Of a stretch of 64,000 nt of DNA, positions 43,814-52,642 are shown piece after piece; position 1 is the stretch's first letter, and every line of letters begins with the position of its first letter. The position numbers were made by a program, and so were the translations under genes. The notes below the pieces were generated by a model, which worked only from the letters and a program-made list of their open reading frames with translations, made no database searches and was not told where the DNA came from. This DNA is from Brevibacterium sp. S111 (lineage in GTDB: Bacteria > Actinomycetota > Actinomycetes > Actinomycetales > Brevibacteriaceae): the NCBI RefSeq assembly GCF_004745075.1, contig NZ_RHFH01000006.1, forward strand, positions 62,001-126,000, in the 5' to 3' direction.

Positions 43814-45118
43814 TCAGTCGGCGGCGGCGAGCTGACCGCAGGCACCGTCGATGTCGGAGCCGCGGGTATCGCGGATCGTCGTCGGAATGCCGTGGTCGAG
43901 GAGGCGGCGGACGAATTCGTCGGCGACTTCCGGTTCCGAGGCCGTCCACACCGATCCGGGGGTCGGGTTGAGGGGAATCGGGTTGACGTGCACCCAGCCG
44001 CGGCCACGCGCATTGAGTTTCTTCGCGAGCAGTTCGGCGCGCCAGACGTGATCGTTCATGTCCTTGATGAGCGCGTACTCGATGCTCACGCGCCGCCCCG
44101 TGACCTGGTAGTAGTTGAAGGCGGCGTCGATGGCCTCATCGGCCTTCCACCGGGTGTTGACCGGAATCATCTCATCGCGCAGCTCATCATCGGGTGCGTG
44201 GAGGCTGAGCGCGAAGGTCACGGGGATGTCCTCGGCGGCGAGCTTGTTGATGCCCGGCACCAGCCCGACCGTGGAGATCGTGATCCGCCTGGCCGACATG
44301 CCCAGGCCCTCCGGTGCCGGTCCGACGAACCGGCGAACCGCGTCCATCACCCGCTTGTAGTTGGCCAGGGGCTCGCCCATGCCCATGAAGACGATATTCG
44401 AGACCCGTTCGGGTCCGCTCGCCGAGGCGGCCGTGCCGTCCCCGTCGAACGCGGACTCCCCTGCCGCGTCATCATCGTCGGCTTCGGCGCCGAGCGCGGT
44501 CTCGCCGGTGCCCGGCATGTCCGACTTCGGTGCCTCGGCGAGTTCGCCGGCGGCGATGACCTGGTTGGCGCGGATGACCTGTTCGACGATCTCGGCGGTG
44601 GACATGTTGCGCGTCAGCCCCTGCTGACCGGTCGCGCAGAACGGGCAGTTCATGCCGCAGCCGCACTGGCTGGACACACACAGGGTGACCCGGTTGCGGT
44701 AGCGCATGAGGACGGACTCGACGAGGGCGCCGTCGAAGAGACGCCAGAGGAATTTGATGGTGTCGCCGTTCTCGGTGCGCAGCCGACGGACCTCGGTGAG
44801 CAGGTGCGGGAAGAACCGCTCCTGGATCTCAGCCCGCTTGTCCTTGGGCAGGTCGGTCATCGCCTCGGTGTCGGTGACGTAGTGGCTGAAGTAGTGCGTC
44901 GAGATCTGCTTGGCGCGGAAGGCCGGCAGGCCCATTTCCTTGACCGCTTCGACCCGTTCGCCCATGCTCATGTCGGCCAAGTGCTGGGGAGGCTGCTTGA
45001 CCCGCGCGGACTTGAAGTTGAGAAGGGGACGGCCATCGCGCATCGGGGTCTTCGATGTCGTGCCGTCGGCGTGTTCGACGACGGGCCTGGTCTGCCTTCT
45101 GCCTGCTTGAGAACTCAC
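43814..45118 (-). CDS. rlmN: 23S rRNA (adenine2503-C2)/tRNA (adenine37-C2) methyltransferase, radical SAM
   Basis: 434 residues. The radical-SAM cluster motif C-G-M-N-C-P-F-C is at residues 154-161, and the second catalytic Cys lies in [15 protein letters not shown] at the C-terminus. It adds a C2 methyl group to adenine in 23S rRNA and tRNAs. Residues about 191-238 form an acidic, Ala/Asp-rich insertion ([19 protein letters not shown]) absent from typical homologues; it contains one exact copy of the intergenic 13-mer. The start is GTG at 45118. It is downstream of cdsA in the pyrH-frr-cdsA-rlmN series. Confidence 0.95.
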   Translation of the reverse strand: MSSQAGRRQTRPVVEHADGTTSKTPMRDGRPLLNFKSARVKQPPQHLADMSMGERVEAVKEMGLPAFRAKQISTHYFSHYVTDTEAMTDLPKDKRAEIQERFFPHLLTEVRRLRTENGDTIKFLWRLFDGALVESVLMRYRNRVTLCVSSQCGCGMNCPFCATGQQGLTRNMSTAEIVEQVIRANQVIAAGELAEAPKSDMPGTGETALGAEADDDDAAGESAFDGDGTAASASGPERVSNIVFMGMGEPLANYKRVMDAVRRFVGPAPEGLGMSARRITISTVGLVPGINKLAAEDIPVTFALSLHAPDDELRDEMIPVNTRWKADEAIDAAFNYYQVTGRRVSIEYALIKDMNDHVWRAELLAKKLNARGRGWVHVNPIPLNPTPGSVWTASEPEVADEFVRRLLDHGIPTTIRDTRGSDIDGACGQLAAAD

Positions 45119-45183
45119 GGACCCATTGTCTCATGTCGGGCACGGGACTGTCGTGTGTGAGCCGCCACGCCGGTGAACGCTGC

Positions 45184-46206
45184 TCAGAGGTAGCCGGGCA
45201 GCACCATGAACAGGACGAGGGCGACGGGGGCGGTGGGCAGGATCGAGTCGAGTCGGTCCATCACTCCGCCGTGGCCGGGCAGCAGGGTGCCCATGTCCTT
45301 GAGTTCGAGATCGCGTTTGATCATCGATTCGCTGAAGTCGCCGAGGGTCGCGAACGCGGGAATGACCGCACCGATGACCAGTCCGGTCCAGAACGGGGCA
45401 CCGACGAGGGTGACGGCGAGGATGGTCGCGACGATCGCGGCGAAGACCGTGGAGCCGAGGTAGCCCTCCCAGGACTTCTTCGGCGAGATCCTCGGTGCGA
45501 TGGGGTGCTTGCCCCACAGCACGCCGAAGACGTAGCCGCCGGTGTCGGAGGCGACGACGGAGGCGAGGAAGATGATGATGTAGAAGTTGCCGTCGGGCTG
45601 GGTGAGCAGGAAGACGATGAAGCAGGCCATGAGGCCGACGTAGGTGAGGGCGAAGAGGGAGAGCGAGACGTCTTTGACCGCGTTCTTCCGCCGTTCGACC
45701 ATCGTGAACAGCATGACCGCGCCGGCGCTGGCGGCGAAGGTCACCCACAGGGCCTCACGACCGCCGATATAGGTGGCCACGACCATGCAGGCCGCGGAGA
45801 CCATGGTGGGCACACGGGAGACGAGGGAACCCGAACGCGAAAGCGCATTCGCCAGTTCCCACATCGCAGCGACGATGCCGATGAGGACGATGAAGAGGAA
45901 CGAGATCGGCAGGAACACGAGGGAGGCGAGCACGACGCCGCCGATGAGCATGCCCATGCCGATGGCGGCGGGGAGGTTGCGGCCGGCTCGACCGTAGTCC
46001 TTCGGTTCGGGTTCTTCGGACTCTTCGACCGCCTCGGGGGTCGGGTTCGAATCCGGATCGTCCGGCGAATACGGCTTGTCCGAGTGGCGCAGGTCCCGTC
46101 GTTTGGGGAACGGCGCCTCTGATTGTGCTGCGTCGCGCGAGTGATCCGGCTCCCCGAGTGGAGCCGGATCTGCGGCTGGGCTGTCGGACCCGGTCACGGA
46201 GATCAT
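45184..46206 (-). CDS. cdsA: phosphatidate cytidylyltransferase (CDP-diacylglycerol synthase)
   Basis: 340 residues. A cytoplasmic N-terminal region of about 70 residues is followed by some eight transmembrane helices and the CdsA signature near the C-terminus, with GDFSESMIKRDLELKDMG and GHGGVMDRLDS. It makes CDP-diacylglycerol, the precursor of phosphatidylglycerol, cardiolipin and phosphatidylinositol. Its ATG shares a base with the frr stop codon (TGATG), so it is co-translated with frr; rlmN follows after 65 bases. Confidence 0.95.
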   Translation of the reverse strand: MISVTGSDSPAADPAPLGEPDHSRDAAQSEAPFPKRRDLRHSDKPYSPDDPDSNPTPEAVEESEEPEPKDYGRAGRNLPAAIGMGMLIGGVVLASLVFLPISFLFIVLIGIVAAMWELANALSRSGSLVSRVPTMVSAACMVVATYIGGREALWVTFAASAGAVMLFTMVERRKNAVKDVSLSLFALTYVGLMACFIVFLLTQPDGNFYIIIFLASVVASDTGGYVFGVLWGKHPIAPRISPKKSWEGYLGSTVFAAIVATILAVTLVGAPFWTGLVIGAVIPAFATLGDFSESMIKRDLELKDMGTLLPGHGGVMDRLDSILPTAPVALVLFMVLPGYL

Positions 46207-46763
46207 CAGACCTCGAGGAGTTCGGCTTCCTTCTGGGAGAGCAGTTGGTCGATGTTGTCGACCTTGCTCTTCGTCAGATCGTCGAGTTCCGAGATGCTGC
46301 GAGTGACCTCGTCCTCGCCGGCCTCGCCGTCCTTCTTGATGCGCTCGAGGACATCCTTGGCGTGGCGACGGATGTTGCGGATGGAGACCTTGCCGTCTTC
46401 GGCCTTGCCCTTGACGATCTTGACGTATTCCTTGCGACGTTCCTCGGTGAGTTCCGGGAGGACGACGCGGATGACATGTCCGTCGTTGGCCGGGTTCGCA
46501 CCGATGTCCGAGTTGCGCAGAGCGTTCTCGATATCGCCCAGGGTGCCCTTGTCGTAGGGGGTCACGAGGATCGTGCGGGCCTCGGGGGTCTGGAACGATG
46601 CCAGCTGCTGCAGCGGGGTCGCAGCACCGTAGTAGTCGATTTCGATGTCGGCGAACAGTGCGGGGTTGGCGCGGCCGGTGCGGATCGACGCGAAGTCGTC
46701 CTGCGTGAATTCGACGGCTTTGTCCATCTTCTCTCTGGCTTCGGCCAGTGTCTCTTCAATCAC
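46206..46763 (-). CDS. frr: ribosome recycling factor
   Basis: 185 residues, standard length. It splits the post-termination ribosome together with EF-G. The start [19 protein letters not shown], the core [20 protein letters not shown] and the C-terminal helix [21 protein letters not shown] are all canonical. The start is GTG at 46763. It follows pyrH with a 168-base gap that contains two CGCCGAGGCGG-like elements and a GC-rich hairpin region, and overlaps cdsA at its end. Confidence 0.97.
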   Translation of the reverse strand: MIEETLAEAREKMDKAVEFTQDDFASIRTGRANPALFADIEIDYYGAATPLQQLASFQTPEARTILVTPYDKGTLGDIENALRNSDIGANPANDGHVIRVVLPELTEERRKEYVKIVKGKAEDGKVSIRNIRRHAKDVLERIKKDGEAGEDEVTRSISELDDLTKSKVDNIDQLLSQKEAELLEV

Positions 46764-46931
46764 GGTTCACTCTTTCCATCTCTGTAAGCTTTGGGTTCAT
46801 TCTATGGGTCATGACTGAAAAATGCCGCACCGAATCTTCACAGGGGTGTCCTCACCTGCGTGGATGCGAAACGGTGGGCCCGCCTCGGCGCCTCCTCTGT
46901 GGAGGGGTGACCGCCTCGGTGGCGGCGGATC

Positions 46932-47684
46932 TCAGTGGACGACGGTGCCGATCTTGTCGCCCATGATCGCCTTGCGCAGATTGCCTTCGCCTTCCATGCC
47001 GAAGACGTGCATCGGCAGCTTGTTGTCCATGCACAGGCTGAAGGCGGTGGCGTCGACGACTTTGAGTCCGCGCTGCAGGGCTTCCTGGTAGGTGATCTCG
47101 GTGAGCTTCTCAGCAGCCGGGTCGACCTTCGGGTCGGCGGTGTAGACCCCGTCGACGCCGTTTTTCGCGATGAGCACCTCATCGGCGTGGACTTCCAGGG
47201 CGCGCTGGGCGGCGACGGTGTCGGTGGAGAAATAGGGCAGTCCAGCGCCGGCACCGAAGATGACGACGCGGTTCTTCTCCATGTGCCGCATGGCGCGGCG
47301 GGGGATGTAGGACTCGGCGACCTGGGACATCGGGATCGCCGTCTGGACCCGGGTGTCGACTCCGGTCTGTTCGAGGAAATCCTGCAGTGCCAGGCAGTTC
47401 ATCACGGTGCCGAGCATGCCCATGTAGTCGGCGCGGGTGCGGTCCATGCCGCGCTGGGACAGTTCGGCGCCGCGGAAGAAGTTGCCGCCGCCGACGACGA
47501 TGCTGACCTCGACGTCCTCGACCGTGGGGGCGACTTCGCGGGCGACCGCAGCCACGACATCCGGGTCGACGCCGATCCGACCGCCGCCGAAGACCTCACC
47601 GGAGAGTTTGAGCAGGACGCGCCGGCGATGGGTGCGGACGGGATGGCTGACGTGAGCAGATTCGTGAACCGGGGTGCTTGTCAT
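46932..47684 (-). CDS. pyrH: UMP kinase
   Basis: 250 residues, hexameric amino-acid-kinase-fold enzyme that phosphorylates UMP to UDP. Motifs: [44 protein letters not shown] and the final GDKIGTVVH. The ATG at 47684 is chosen because AGGA lies four bases upstream; a frame up to 47732 has no similarity. It lies downstream of tsf, from which it is separated by a strong terminator, so it probably has its own promoter. Confidence 0.96.
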   Translation of the reverse strand: MTSTPVHESAHVSHPVRTHRRRVLLKLSGEVFGGGRIGVDPDVVAAVAREVAPTVEDVEVSIVVGGGNFFRGAELSQRGMDRTRADYMGMLGTVMNCLALQDFLEQTGVDTRVQTAIPMSQVAESYIPRRAMRHMEKNRVVIFGAGAGLPYFSTDTVAAQRALEVHADEVLIAKNGVDGVYTADPKVDPAAEKLTEITYQEALQRGLKVVDATAFSLCMDNKLPMHVFGMEGEGNLRKAIMGDKIGTVVH

Positions 47685-47764
47685 GGAGTCCTTCTTCCGT
47701 GCGGGCAGATCGATGCCCGGGTGGATCGTCATTCGGTTGAGTCGTCTGGGCCAGTCTAGCGAAA

Positions 47765-47796
47765 AACGGGGTCGGACCGATCGGTCCGACCCCGTT
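47765..47796 (-). terminator. intrinsic terminator downstream of tsf
   Basis: A perfect 32-bp palindrome beginning AACGGGGTCGGACC, followed on the minus strand by TTTT: a 16-pair stem with a short U-tract, 74 bases after the tsf stop. It is the one hairpin in this window with a textbook U-run. Confidence 0.85.
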
Positions 47797-47869
47797 GCGC
47801 AGGTGAGTTCTCACTCACGCAGCGAACCTGCCGAGCAGACGCAGGGGCTGCTCAGCGGTCAGTGGTGTT

Positions 47870-48697
47870 TCAGGCTCCGACGCGGTAGCGCAGGAAGCCG
47901 GTGGCCTTGACGCCGGCAGCCTCGAGCACCGCGGCCACGGACTGCTTGGGATCCTTGGCGAATCCCTGGTCGAGCAGGCAGTTCTCCTTGAAGAAGCCGT
48001 TGACGCGACCTTCGACGATCTTCGGCATAGCCTTCTCGGGCTTGCCTTCGTTCTTCGCGGTGTCTTCGGCGATGCGGCGTTCGTTCTCGACGATGTCGGA
48101 GGGAACGTCTTCGCGGGAGAAGTACTTCGGGCTCATGGCAGCGATGTGCACGGCGACATCGTGTGCCACGGTCTCGTCGTCACCTTCGAAGGCCAGCAGC
48201 ACACCGACCTGCGGGGGCAGGTCCTTGTTGGTGCGGTGCAGGTAGGAAGCGACCTTGGCGCCTTCGACGCGACCCACGCGACGCAGGTCGACCTTCTCGC
48301 CCAGGGTGGCACCGGACTCGGTGATGAACTGGGAGATGGGCTTGCCGTCGGTCTCGGCGGCGAGCAGCGACTCGGCCGATTCCGACTTGTTGGCCACGGC
48401 CAGCTCGAGGACCTGGTCGGCGAGCTTGACGAACGGCTCGGACTTCGCGACGAAGTCGGTCTCCGAATTGAGTTCGATCATGGTGCCGACACCGCCGTCC
48501 ACGTGCGTGGCGACGAGGCCGTCGGAGGTGGAGCGGCCTTCGCGCTTGGTGGCTCCCTTGAGCCCCTTCACGCGCAGAGCTTCCATAGCCTTGGCCTGGT
48601 CGCCGTCGGACTCGTCAAGAGCCTTCTTGACGTCCATCATGCCGGCGCCGGTCTTCTCGCGCAGTGCCTTGATGTCAGCGGCAGTGTAGTTTGCCAT
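47870..48697 (-). CDS. tsf: translation elongation factor Ts
   Basis: 275 residues. It exchanges GDP for GTP on EF-Tu. The signature LREKTGAGMMDVKKAL is at residues 11-26 and the second family block VATHVDGGVGTMIELNSETDF follows in two parts; TDFVAKSE provides the EF-Tu-contacting core. It ends with LRYRVGA. It follows rpsB by 33 bases in the usual rpsB-tsf operon, and the palindromic terminator at 47765 closes the unit. Confidence 0.97.
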   Translation of the reverse strand: MANYTAADIKALREKTGAGMMDVKKALDESDGDQAKAMEALRVKGLKGATKREGRSTSDGLVATHVDGGVGTMIELNSETDFVAKSEPFVKLADQVLELAVANKSESAESLLAAETDGKPISQFITESGATLGEKVDLRRVGRVEGAKVASYLHRTNKDLPPQVGVLLAFEGDDETVAHDVAVHIAAMSPKYFSREDVPSDIVENERRIAEDTAKNEGKPEKAMPKIVEGRVNGFFKENCLLDQGFAKDPKQSVAAVLEAAGVKATGFLRYRVGA

Positions 48698-48730
48698 TCT
48701 TTCTCCTCAGGGTGGTGGAGTTAAAGGAAA

Positions 48731-49705
48731 TCAGGACTCGGTCGACTCGGTGGAGTCGGCAGCTTCAGCGGTCGGAGCGGCTTCAGCGGTCTCAGCTTCA
48801 GCAGTCTCGGCGGCGGGAGCTGCGGCAGCGGTCTCAGCCTCGGCGGCAGGAGCTGCGGCAGCGGTCTCGGCCTCAGCGGCAGGAGCGGCTTCAGCGGACT
48901 CGGCAGCAGCCTCGGCGGGCTTCTCCTCGGTCTTGCCTTCGAGCAGCTCGCGCTCCCATTCGGGCATGGGCTCGACAGCGGAGACGTTCTTCTCACCGGA
49001 CTGCTCGTCCGAGGAGTGACGGGCGATGAGGCCCTCGGCGACAGCGTCGGCGACCACGCGGGTCAGCAGCGAGACCGAGCGGATGGCGTCGTCGTTGCCC
49101 GGGATCGGGTAGTTGACGTCGTCCGGGTCGCAGTTGGTGTCGAGGATGCCGATGACCGGGATGCCCAGCTTCTTGGCCTCATCGACGGCGAGGTGTTCCT
49201 TCTTGGTGTCGACGATCCAGACGGCCGACGGGGTGCGCTGCATGTCGCGGATGCCGCCGAGGGTCTTCTCGAGCTTGTCCTTCTCGCGACGAAGGATGAG
49301 CAGTTCCTTCTTGGTGTGCGAGGAGCCTGCAACATCGTCGAAGTCGATCTCTTCGAGTTCCTTGAGGCGGCGCAGACGCATCGAGATGGTCTGGAAGTTC
49401 GTGAGCATGCCGCCGAGCCAACGCTGGTTGACGAAGGGCTGACCCACGCGCTTGGCCTGTTCGGCGATGGATTCCTGGGCCTGCTTCTTGGTGCCGACGA
49501 AGAGGATCGTGCCGCCGTGGGCCACGGTCTCCTTGACGAACTCGAAGGCTGAGTCGATGTAGCCCAGCGACTTCTGCAGGTCGATGATGTAGATGCCGTT
49601 GCGCTCGGTGAAGATGAAGCGCTTCATCTTCGGGTTCCAACGACGGGTCTGGTGTCCAAAGTGTACGCCGCTGTCGAGCAGCTGGCGGATGGTGACGACG
49701 GCCAT
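48731..49705 (-). CDS. rpsB: 30S ribosomal protein S2 with extended Ala/Glu tail
   Basis: 324 residues. The S2 core ([62 protein letters not shown] read in parts) occupies about the first 240 residues. The remaining 80 form a tail of near-repeated Ala/Glu/Thr/Pro units ([11 protein letters not shown] repeats). Such tails occur in some actinobacteria but this one is long. AGGAGGG lies eight bases before the ATG. It heads the rpsB-tsf operon, with a small hairpin in its leader that may bear on S2 autoregulation. Confidence 0.96.
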   Translation of the reverse strand: MAVVTIRQLLDSGVHFGHQTRRWNPKMKRFIFTERNGIYIIDLQKSLGYIDSAFEFVKETVAHGGTILFVGTKKQAQESIAEQAKRVGQPFVNQRWLGGMLTNFQTISMRLRRLKELEEIDFDDVAGSSHTKKELLILRREKDKLEKTLGGIRDMQRTPSAVWIVDTKKEHLAVDEAKKLGIPVIGILDTNCDPDDVNYPIPGNDDAIRSVSLLTRVVADAVAEGLIARHSSDEQSGEKNVSAVEPMPEWERELLEGKTEEKPAEAAAESAEAAPAAEAETAAAAPAAEAETAAAAPAAETAEAETAEAAPTAEAADSTESTES

Positions 49706-49726
49706 GCCGACGCCCTCCTTTCTGTT

Positions 49727-49740
49727 GCACCCGAGGGTGC
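49727..49740 (-). promoter_or_regulatory. hairpin in the rpsB leader
   Basis: GCACCC, GA, GGGTGC: a 6-bp stem 22 bases upstream of the rpsB ATG and seven bases from AGGAGG. S2 represses its own mRNA in other bacteria, so this is a candidate element; position is the only support. Confidence 0.4.
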
Positions 49741-49992
49741 TTTTACGTCACGCGCGCGTCGGTCCTTCCGCGATGCGAAACCCGTGAGGGATCGCTTCGA
49801 TCCGACCGACGGGGAGCGTCGATGACATTTTCGGTTGATTCCTGGTACCCGGTTCGTCCGCCCCACAAGCACACCTGATGGCAGCTTGCACCATGGGAAG
49901 GAGAAGAATTCGGATACGCGTAGTCAGAAGACATGCTTCTGCTGACGCGATTCTATCCCGGTTGGGCAAGTCATTTCCAATCGAGGTCCGCC

Positions 49993-50005
49993 CTCGCCGA
50001 GGCGG
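49993..50005 (+). repeat. CTCGCCGAGGCGG element upstream of the wall hydrolase
   Basis: Exact copy, preceded by C, midway between divergent rpsB and the M23/VanY-like gene. Continues into CGCTCGG. Confidence 0.55.
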
Positions 50006-50041
50006 CGCTCGGCTGCCTCCCGAACCCGCCGACTCGTGCGC

Positions 50042-50096
50042 CGCAGGGTGTGGAGGGGAACCGCCCCTGGGACGGTTCCGGTGCGCGGCCCTGCAG
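50042..50096 (+). ncRNA. possible structured leader upstream of the wall hydrolase
   Basis: GCAGGG (50042-50047) can pair with CCCTGC (50091-50096), enclosing GGAACCG/CGGTTCC with a nine-base loop. It lies 200 bases upstream of the M23/VanY-like start. Cell-wall hydrolase genes in actinobacteria are sometimes under c-di-AMP riboswitches, but I do not see that consensus. Confidence 0.25.
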
Positions 50097-50293
50097 GCAG
50101 TCGCGCGCGGTTCGTGCCTGAAGTCCGCAGACCGGAGAGGGCTGCACGCGGGTGCGCACGCGGGCACTCGACCACCTGTTTCTGTGGACCCTGCCCCGAC
50201 TCCACCTCCCGAGCCCTGGGGACGGCCTACACGTGTCCACAGGCGGCTTCTGGGAGGGTGACACGGTGGAGGGGCGGGGGCTTCTATGGGCGC

Positions 50294-51424
50294 ATGAACC
50301 TCGTCTCCCCTGATCCGCATCACCCGCTTCACCGCCGAGGATGGACCCACCCGCTTCACCGCCGAGGATGGACCCGCCGGTCCCACTATCGCGGTGCATC
50401 CGGCGGGCCCCACCATCGTCGACGGTCATACCGCCCCGAGTGGTCGTTCGCCAGTTCCGGGCAGATCCGGTCTCTGCTGCTGACGTCGCTCCTCGCCTCG
50501 GCACTCATCTTCACCACGTCTCCCCCGAGTGCTTCAGCGGCGACCGATGCACAGAACTGGGTCAGCCCGGTGCCCGCGATGGAGATCATCAACGCTTTCG
50601 ACCCGCCCGACAAGCCCTGGCTCAAGGGACACCGGGGAATCGATGTGCTCGCGGTCGAGGGAGAACCGCTGCGGGCGCCGACGAAGGGCACCATCCGCTT
50701 CGCCGGCACGGTCGCAGGCACGGCCACCGTCAGCGTGCTCACCGCCTCCGGGCATGTGCTGTCATTCCAACCGGCGGCGACAATGCTGAAGAAGGGCGAA
50801 GAGTTCTCGGCCGGCGAGCGCATCGGCACGATCGGCTCCGGTGACCACTGCGACCGGTCGTGTCTGCACATCGGGGCGTGGCCGGACGAGGCGAAGAAGC
50901 GCTATATCGATCCGAGCAGGTTCTTCGGGCAGGAGCAGTCCCTGCTGCTGCCGCTGTCGCGGAAACCGGATGAGGAGGCCAAGGCCGGCGGTGGCGGTTC
51001 GGCGACGTCGGGGGCCGGGGCCTGGGGCGGACACAGCAACGGCCGGATTCCCGCCTCGGCGATGTGTCCGCTGAAGACGGCGCCCGGTCAGATGCTGCGC
51101 TGCGATGCGCAGGCCGCCTTCGACCGGATGTCGCTGGCGTTCGCGGCTCGGTTCGGATCACCGATCTCGGTCACGGATGCCTATCGCGACTACGCCACGC
51201 AGGTGATCCTCAAACGACGGAAAGGTCGGATGGCCGCCACACCGGGCACGTCGAACCACGGGTGGGCTCTCGCGGTCGATCTCGGCAGCGGCATCAATTC
51301 CTTCGGCACCGCTCAGCACCAGTGGATGCGGGCCAATGCCCCGAAATTCGGATGGATCCATCCCGGGTGGGCGAGGCAGTCGGGTTCGCTGCCCGAGCCC
51401 TGGCACTGGGAGTTCCGCAAATAG
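50294..51424 (+). CDS. secreted wall hydrolase: M23-type endopeptidase fused to VanY-like (M15) carboxypeptidase domain
   Basis: 376 residues. After a 60-residue basic N-region with a duplicated 9-residue unit (HPLHRRGWT twice), a hydrophobic signal segment (RSLLLTSLLASALIF) and ASAA cleavage site follow. The M23 domain has GHRGIDVLA (His and Asp ligands) and CDRSCLHIGAW, where HxH is C-L-H, a subgroup feature. The C-terminal M15/VanY-like domain has SNHGWALAVDLG and EPWHWEF, the His-Asp-His zinc set. It would cut peptidoglycan stem peptides from outside. The ATG at 50294 is the only in-frame start before the signal segment. Conserved location between rpsB and xerC. Confidence 0.9.
   Translation: MNLVSPDPHHPLHRRGWTHPLHRRGWTRRSHYRGASGGPHHRRRSYRPEWSFASSGQIRSLLLTSLLASALIFTTSPPSASAATDAQNWVSPVPAMEIINAFDPPDKPWLKGHRGIDVLAVEGEPLRAPTKGTIRFAGTVAGTATVSVLTASGHVLSFQPAATMLKKGEEFSAGERIGTIGSGDHCDRSCLHIGAWPDEAKKRYIDPSRFFGQEQSLLLPLSRKPDEEAKAGGGGSATSGAGAWGGHSNGRIPASAMCPLKTAPGQMLRCDAQAAFDRMSLAFAARFGSPISVTDAYRDYATQVILKRRKGRMAATPGTSNHGWALAVDLGSGINSFGTAQHQWMRANAPKFGWIHPGWARQSGSLPEPWHWEFRK
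50321..50374 (+). repeat. 27-bp tandem duplication in the wall-hydrolase N-region
   Basis: Two adjacent copies of a 27-base unit starting CACCCGCTTCACCGCCGAGG (50321 and 50348), in frame, coding HPLHRRGWT twice. Confidence 0.85.
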
Positions 51425-51433
51425 CGCTGGTGT

Positions 51434-52486
51434 TCAGGCCCGCGGATGGGCGCGGCGGTACGTCTCCTGCAGACGCTGCATCGACACGTGAGTGTAGATC
51501 TGGGTGCTGCTCATGGTCGAGTGGCCGAGCAGCTCCTGAATCTGTCTGAGGTCGGCCCCGCGGTCGAGCATATGGGTGGCCGCCGAGTGCCGCAGCCCGT
51601 GGGGCCCGATGTCCGGTGCGCTCGGATCCTCGGCACCGTAGCGGTGGACGAGTTCGCGCACCTGCCGGGCTCCGATGCGTCCGCCGCGGACCCCGAGGAA
51701 CAGAGCGTCCCCGCTGTTGGGCCCGGCGAACAGATCGCGGGCGGCGAGCCAGTCGTTCAGCGCCGTCTGTGCCGGAGCGCCGAAGGGCACTCGGCGTTCC
51801 TTGTCGCCTTTGCCGAGCACTGTGATCATCGCTTTCCGGTGGTCGACGTCGCGGCGGTCGAGGCCGGTGAGTTCGGAGACACGCACTGCGGTCGCGTAGA
51901 GCATTTCGAGGATCGCGGCATCACGGAGACGTTTGGCGGCTTCGAGAGGATCGTCGCTGCGCTCACGTGCGGATCGCTGAGAACCCGATCCTGGCGAGGC
52001 TGAACCGTCGGCGGCGGAGGCTTCGGGCGGAGAATCGTCCCGATCGGCGGCGGAGACGAGGGCAGCGGCCTGCTGCGGTTTGAGCACCGTGGGCAGGCGC
52101 GAGTCCTTCTTCGGAGTCCGCAGCCGTGCCGCGGGGTTGTTCGGCAGTCCCAGATTGTTCACGCCGAAGGCGAAGAAGGAGCGGACGGCGGCGATCTTGC
52201 GTGCCACCGTTGACTTCGCGGCACCGGCATCGTCGAGGGCGATCAGCCATGATCGCAGATCATCGAGTTCGACGGCAGCCAGATCGATCCGCTTTCCCTC
52301 AGCCTTCGGCGAACCGGAGTTCTCCTCTGCCCTGCCGAGGCGCAGCTTCGACGAGTGCACGGCGTGGTCGAGGAAATCGGTGACATCGGAGACATAGGCG
52401 CGAGCGGTGTGTTCGGAGACGTCACGGGATCGCAGGTGGTCGGCATAGCCTGCCACCACTTCGGCGACCGTCGACAGTGTGCTCAC
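51434..52486 (-). CDS. xerC: tyrosine recombinase XerC
   Basis: 350 residues. It resolves chromosome dimers at dif with XerD. The N-terminal SAM-like domain (YADHLRSRDVSEHTARAY) is followed by the catalytic domain with Arg in ATAVRVSEL, Lys in GKGDKERRV, HGLRH, GHSTMSSTQIYTH and the final Tyr. A Ser/Ala/Asp-rich insertion (PPEASAADGSASPGSG) sits between the two and is not part of the fold. The GTG at 52486 is preferred. It converges on the wall hydrolase gene (10 bases between stops) and is separated from dprA by 157 bases. Confidence 0.93.
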   Translation of the reverse strand: MSTLSTVAEVVAGYADHLRSRDVSEHTARAYVSDVTDFLDHAVHSSKLRLGRAEENSGSPKAEGKRIDLAAVELDDLRSWLIALDDAGAAKSTVARKIAAVRSFFAFGVNNLGLPNNPAARLRTPKKDSRLPTVLKPQQAAALVSAADRDDSPPEASAADGSASPGSGSQRSARERSDDPLEAAKRLRDAAILEMLYATAVRVSELTGLDRRDVDHRKAMITVLGKGDKERRVPFGAPAQTALNDWLAARDLFAGPNSGDALFLGVRGGRIGARQVRELVHRYGAEDPSAPDIGPHGLRHSAATHMLDRGADLRQIQELLGHSTMSSTQIYTHVSMQRLQETYRRAHPRA

Positions 52487-52642
52487 AGTCCCCAGGATAC
52501 GTGTGCGATCACGTGCGAGTGAGGATTGGCCTCTGCGGCAGGTCGGACACCATCGGATCGAGGTCGTCGACGATGAACTCACCGATGGAGAAGACGCCGG
52601 TGAAGCCTCGCGGCACGGTTATGGGGAATCACCCACGAGGAA

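Larger units (their letters stand above)
49706..50293. other. 588-base divergent gap between rpsB and the wall hydrolase
   Basis: No credible gene. Features: a GCACCC-GA-GGGTGC hairpin in the rpsB leader (49727-49740), one CTCGCCGAGGCGG copy (49993-50005), and a nested GCAGGG ... GGAACCG ... CGGTTCC ... CCCTGC fold (50042-50096). Both promoters must lie here, but I cannot assign boxes. Confidence 0.6.

Noticed and set aside
50000..50293. c-di-AMP (ydaO-type) riboswitch upstream of the wall hydrolase
   Set aside because: Position would fit, but the consensus stretches of that riboswitch are not recognisable; only a simple nested fold is.
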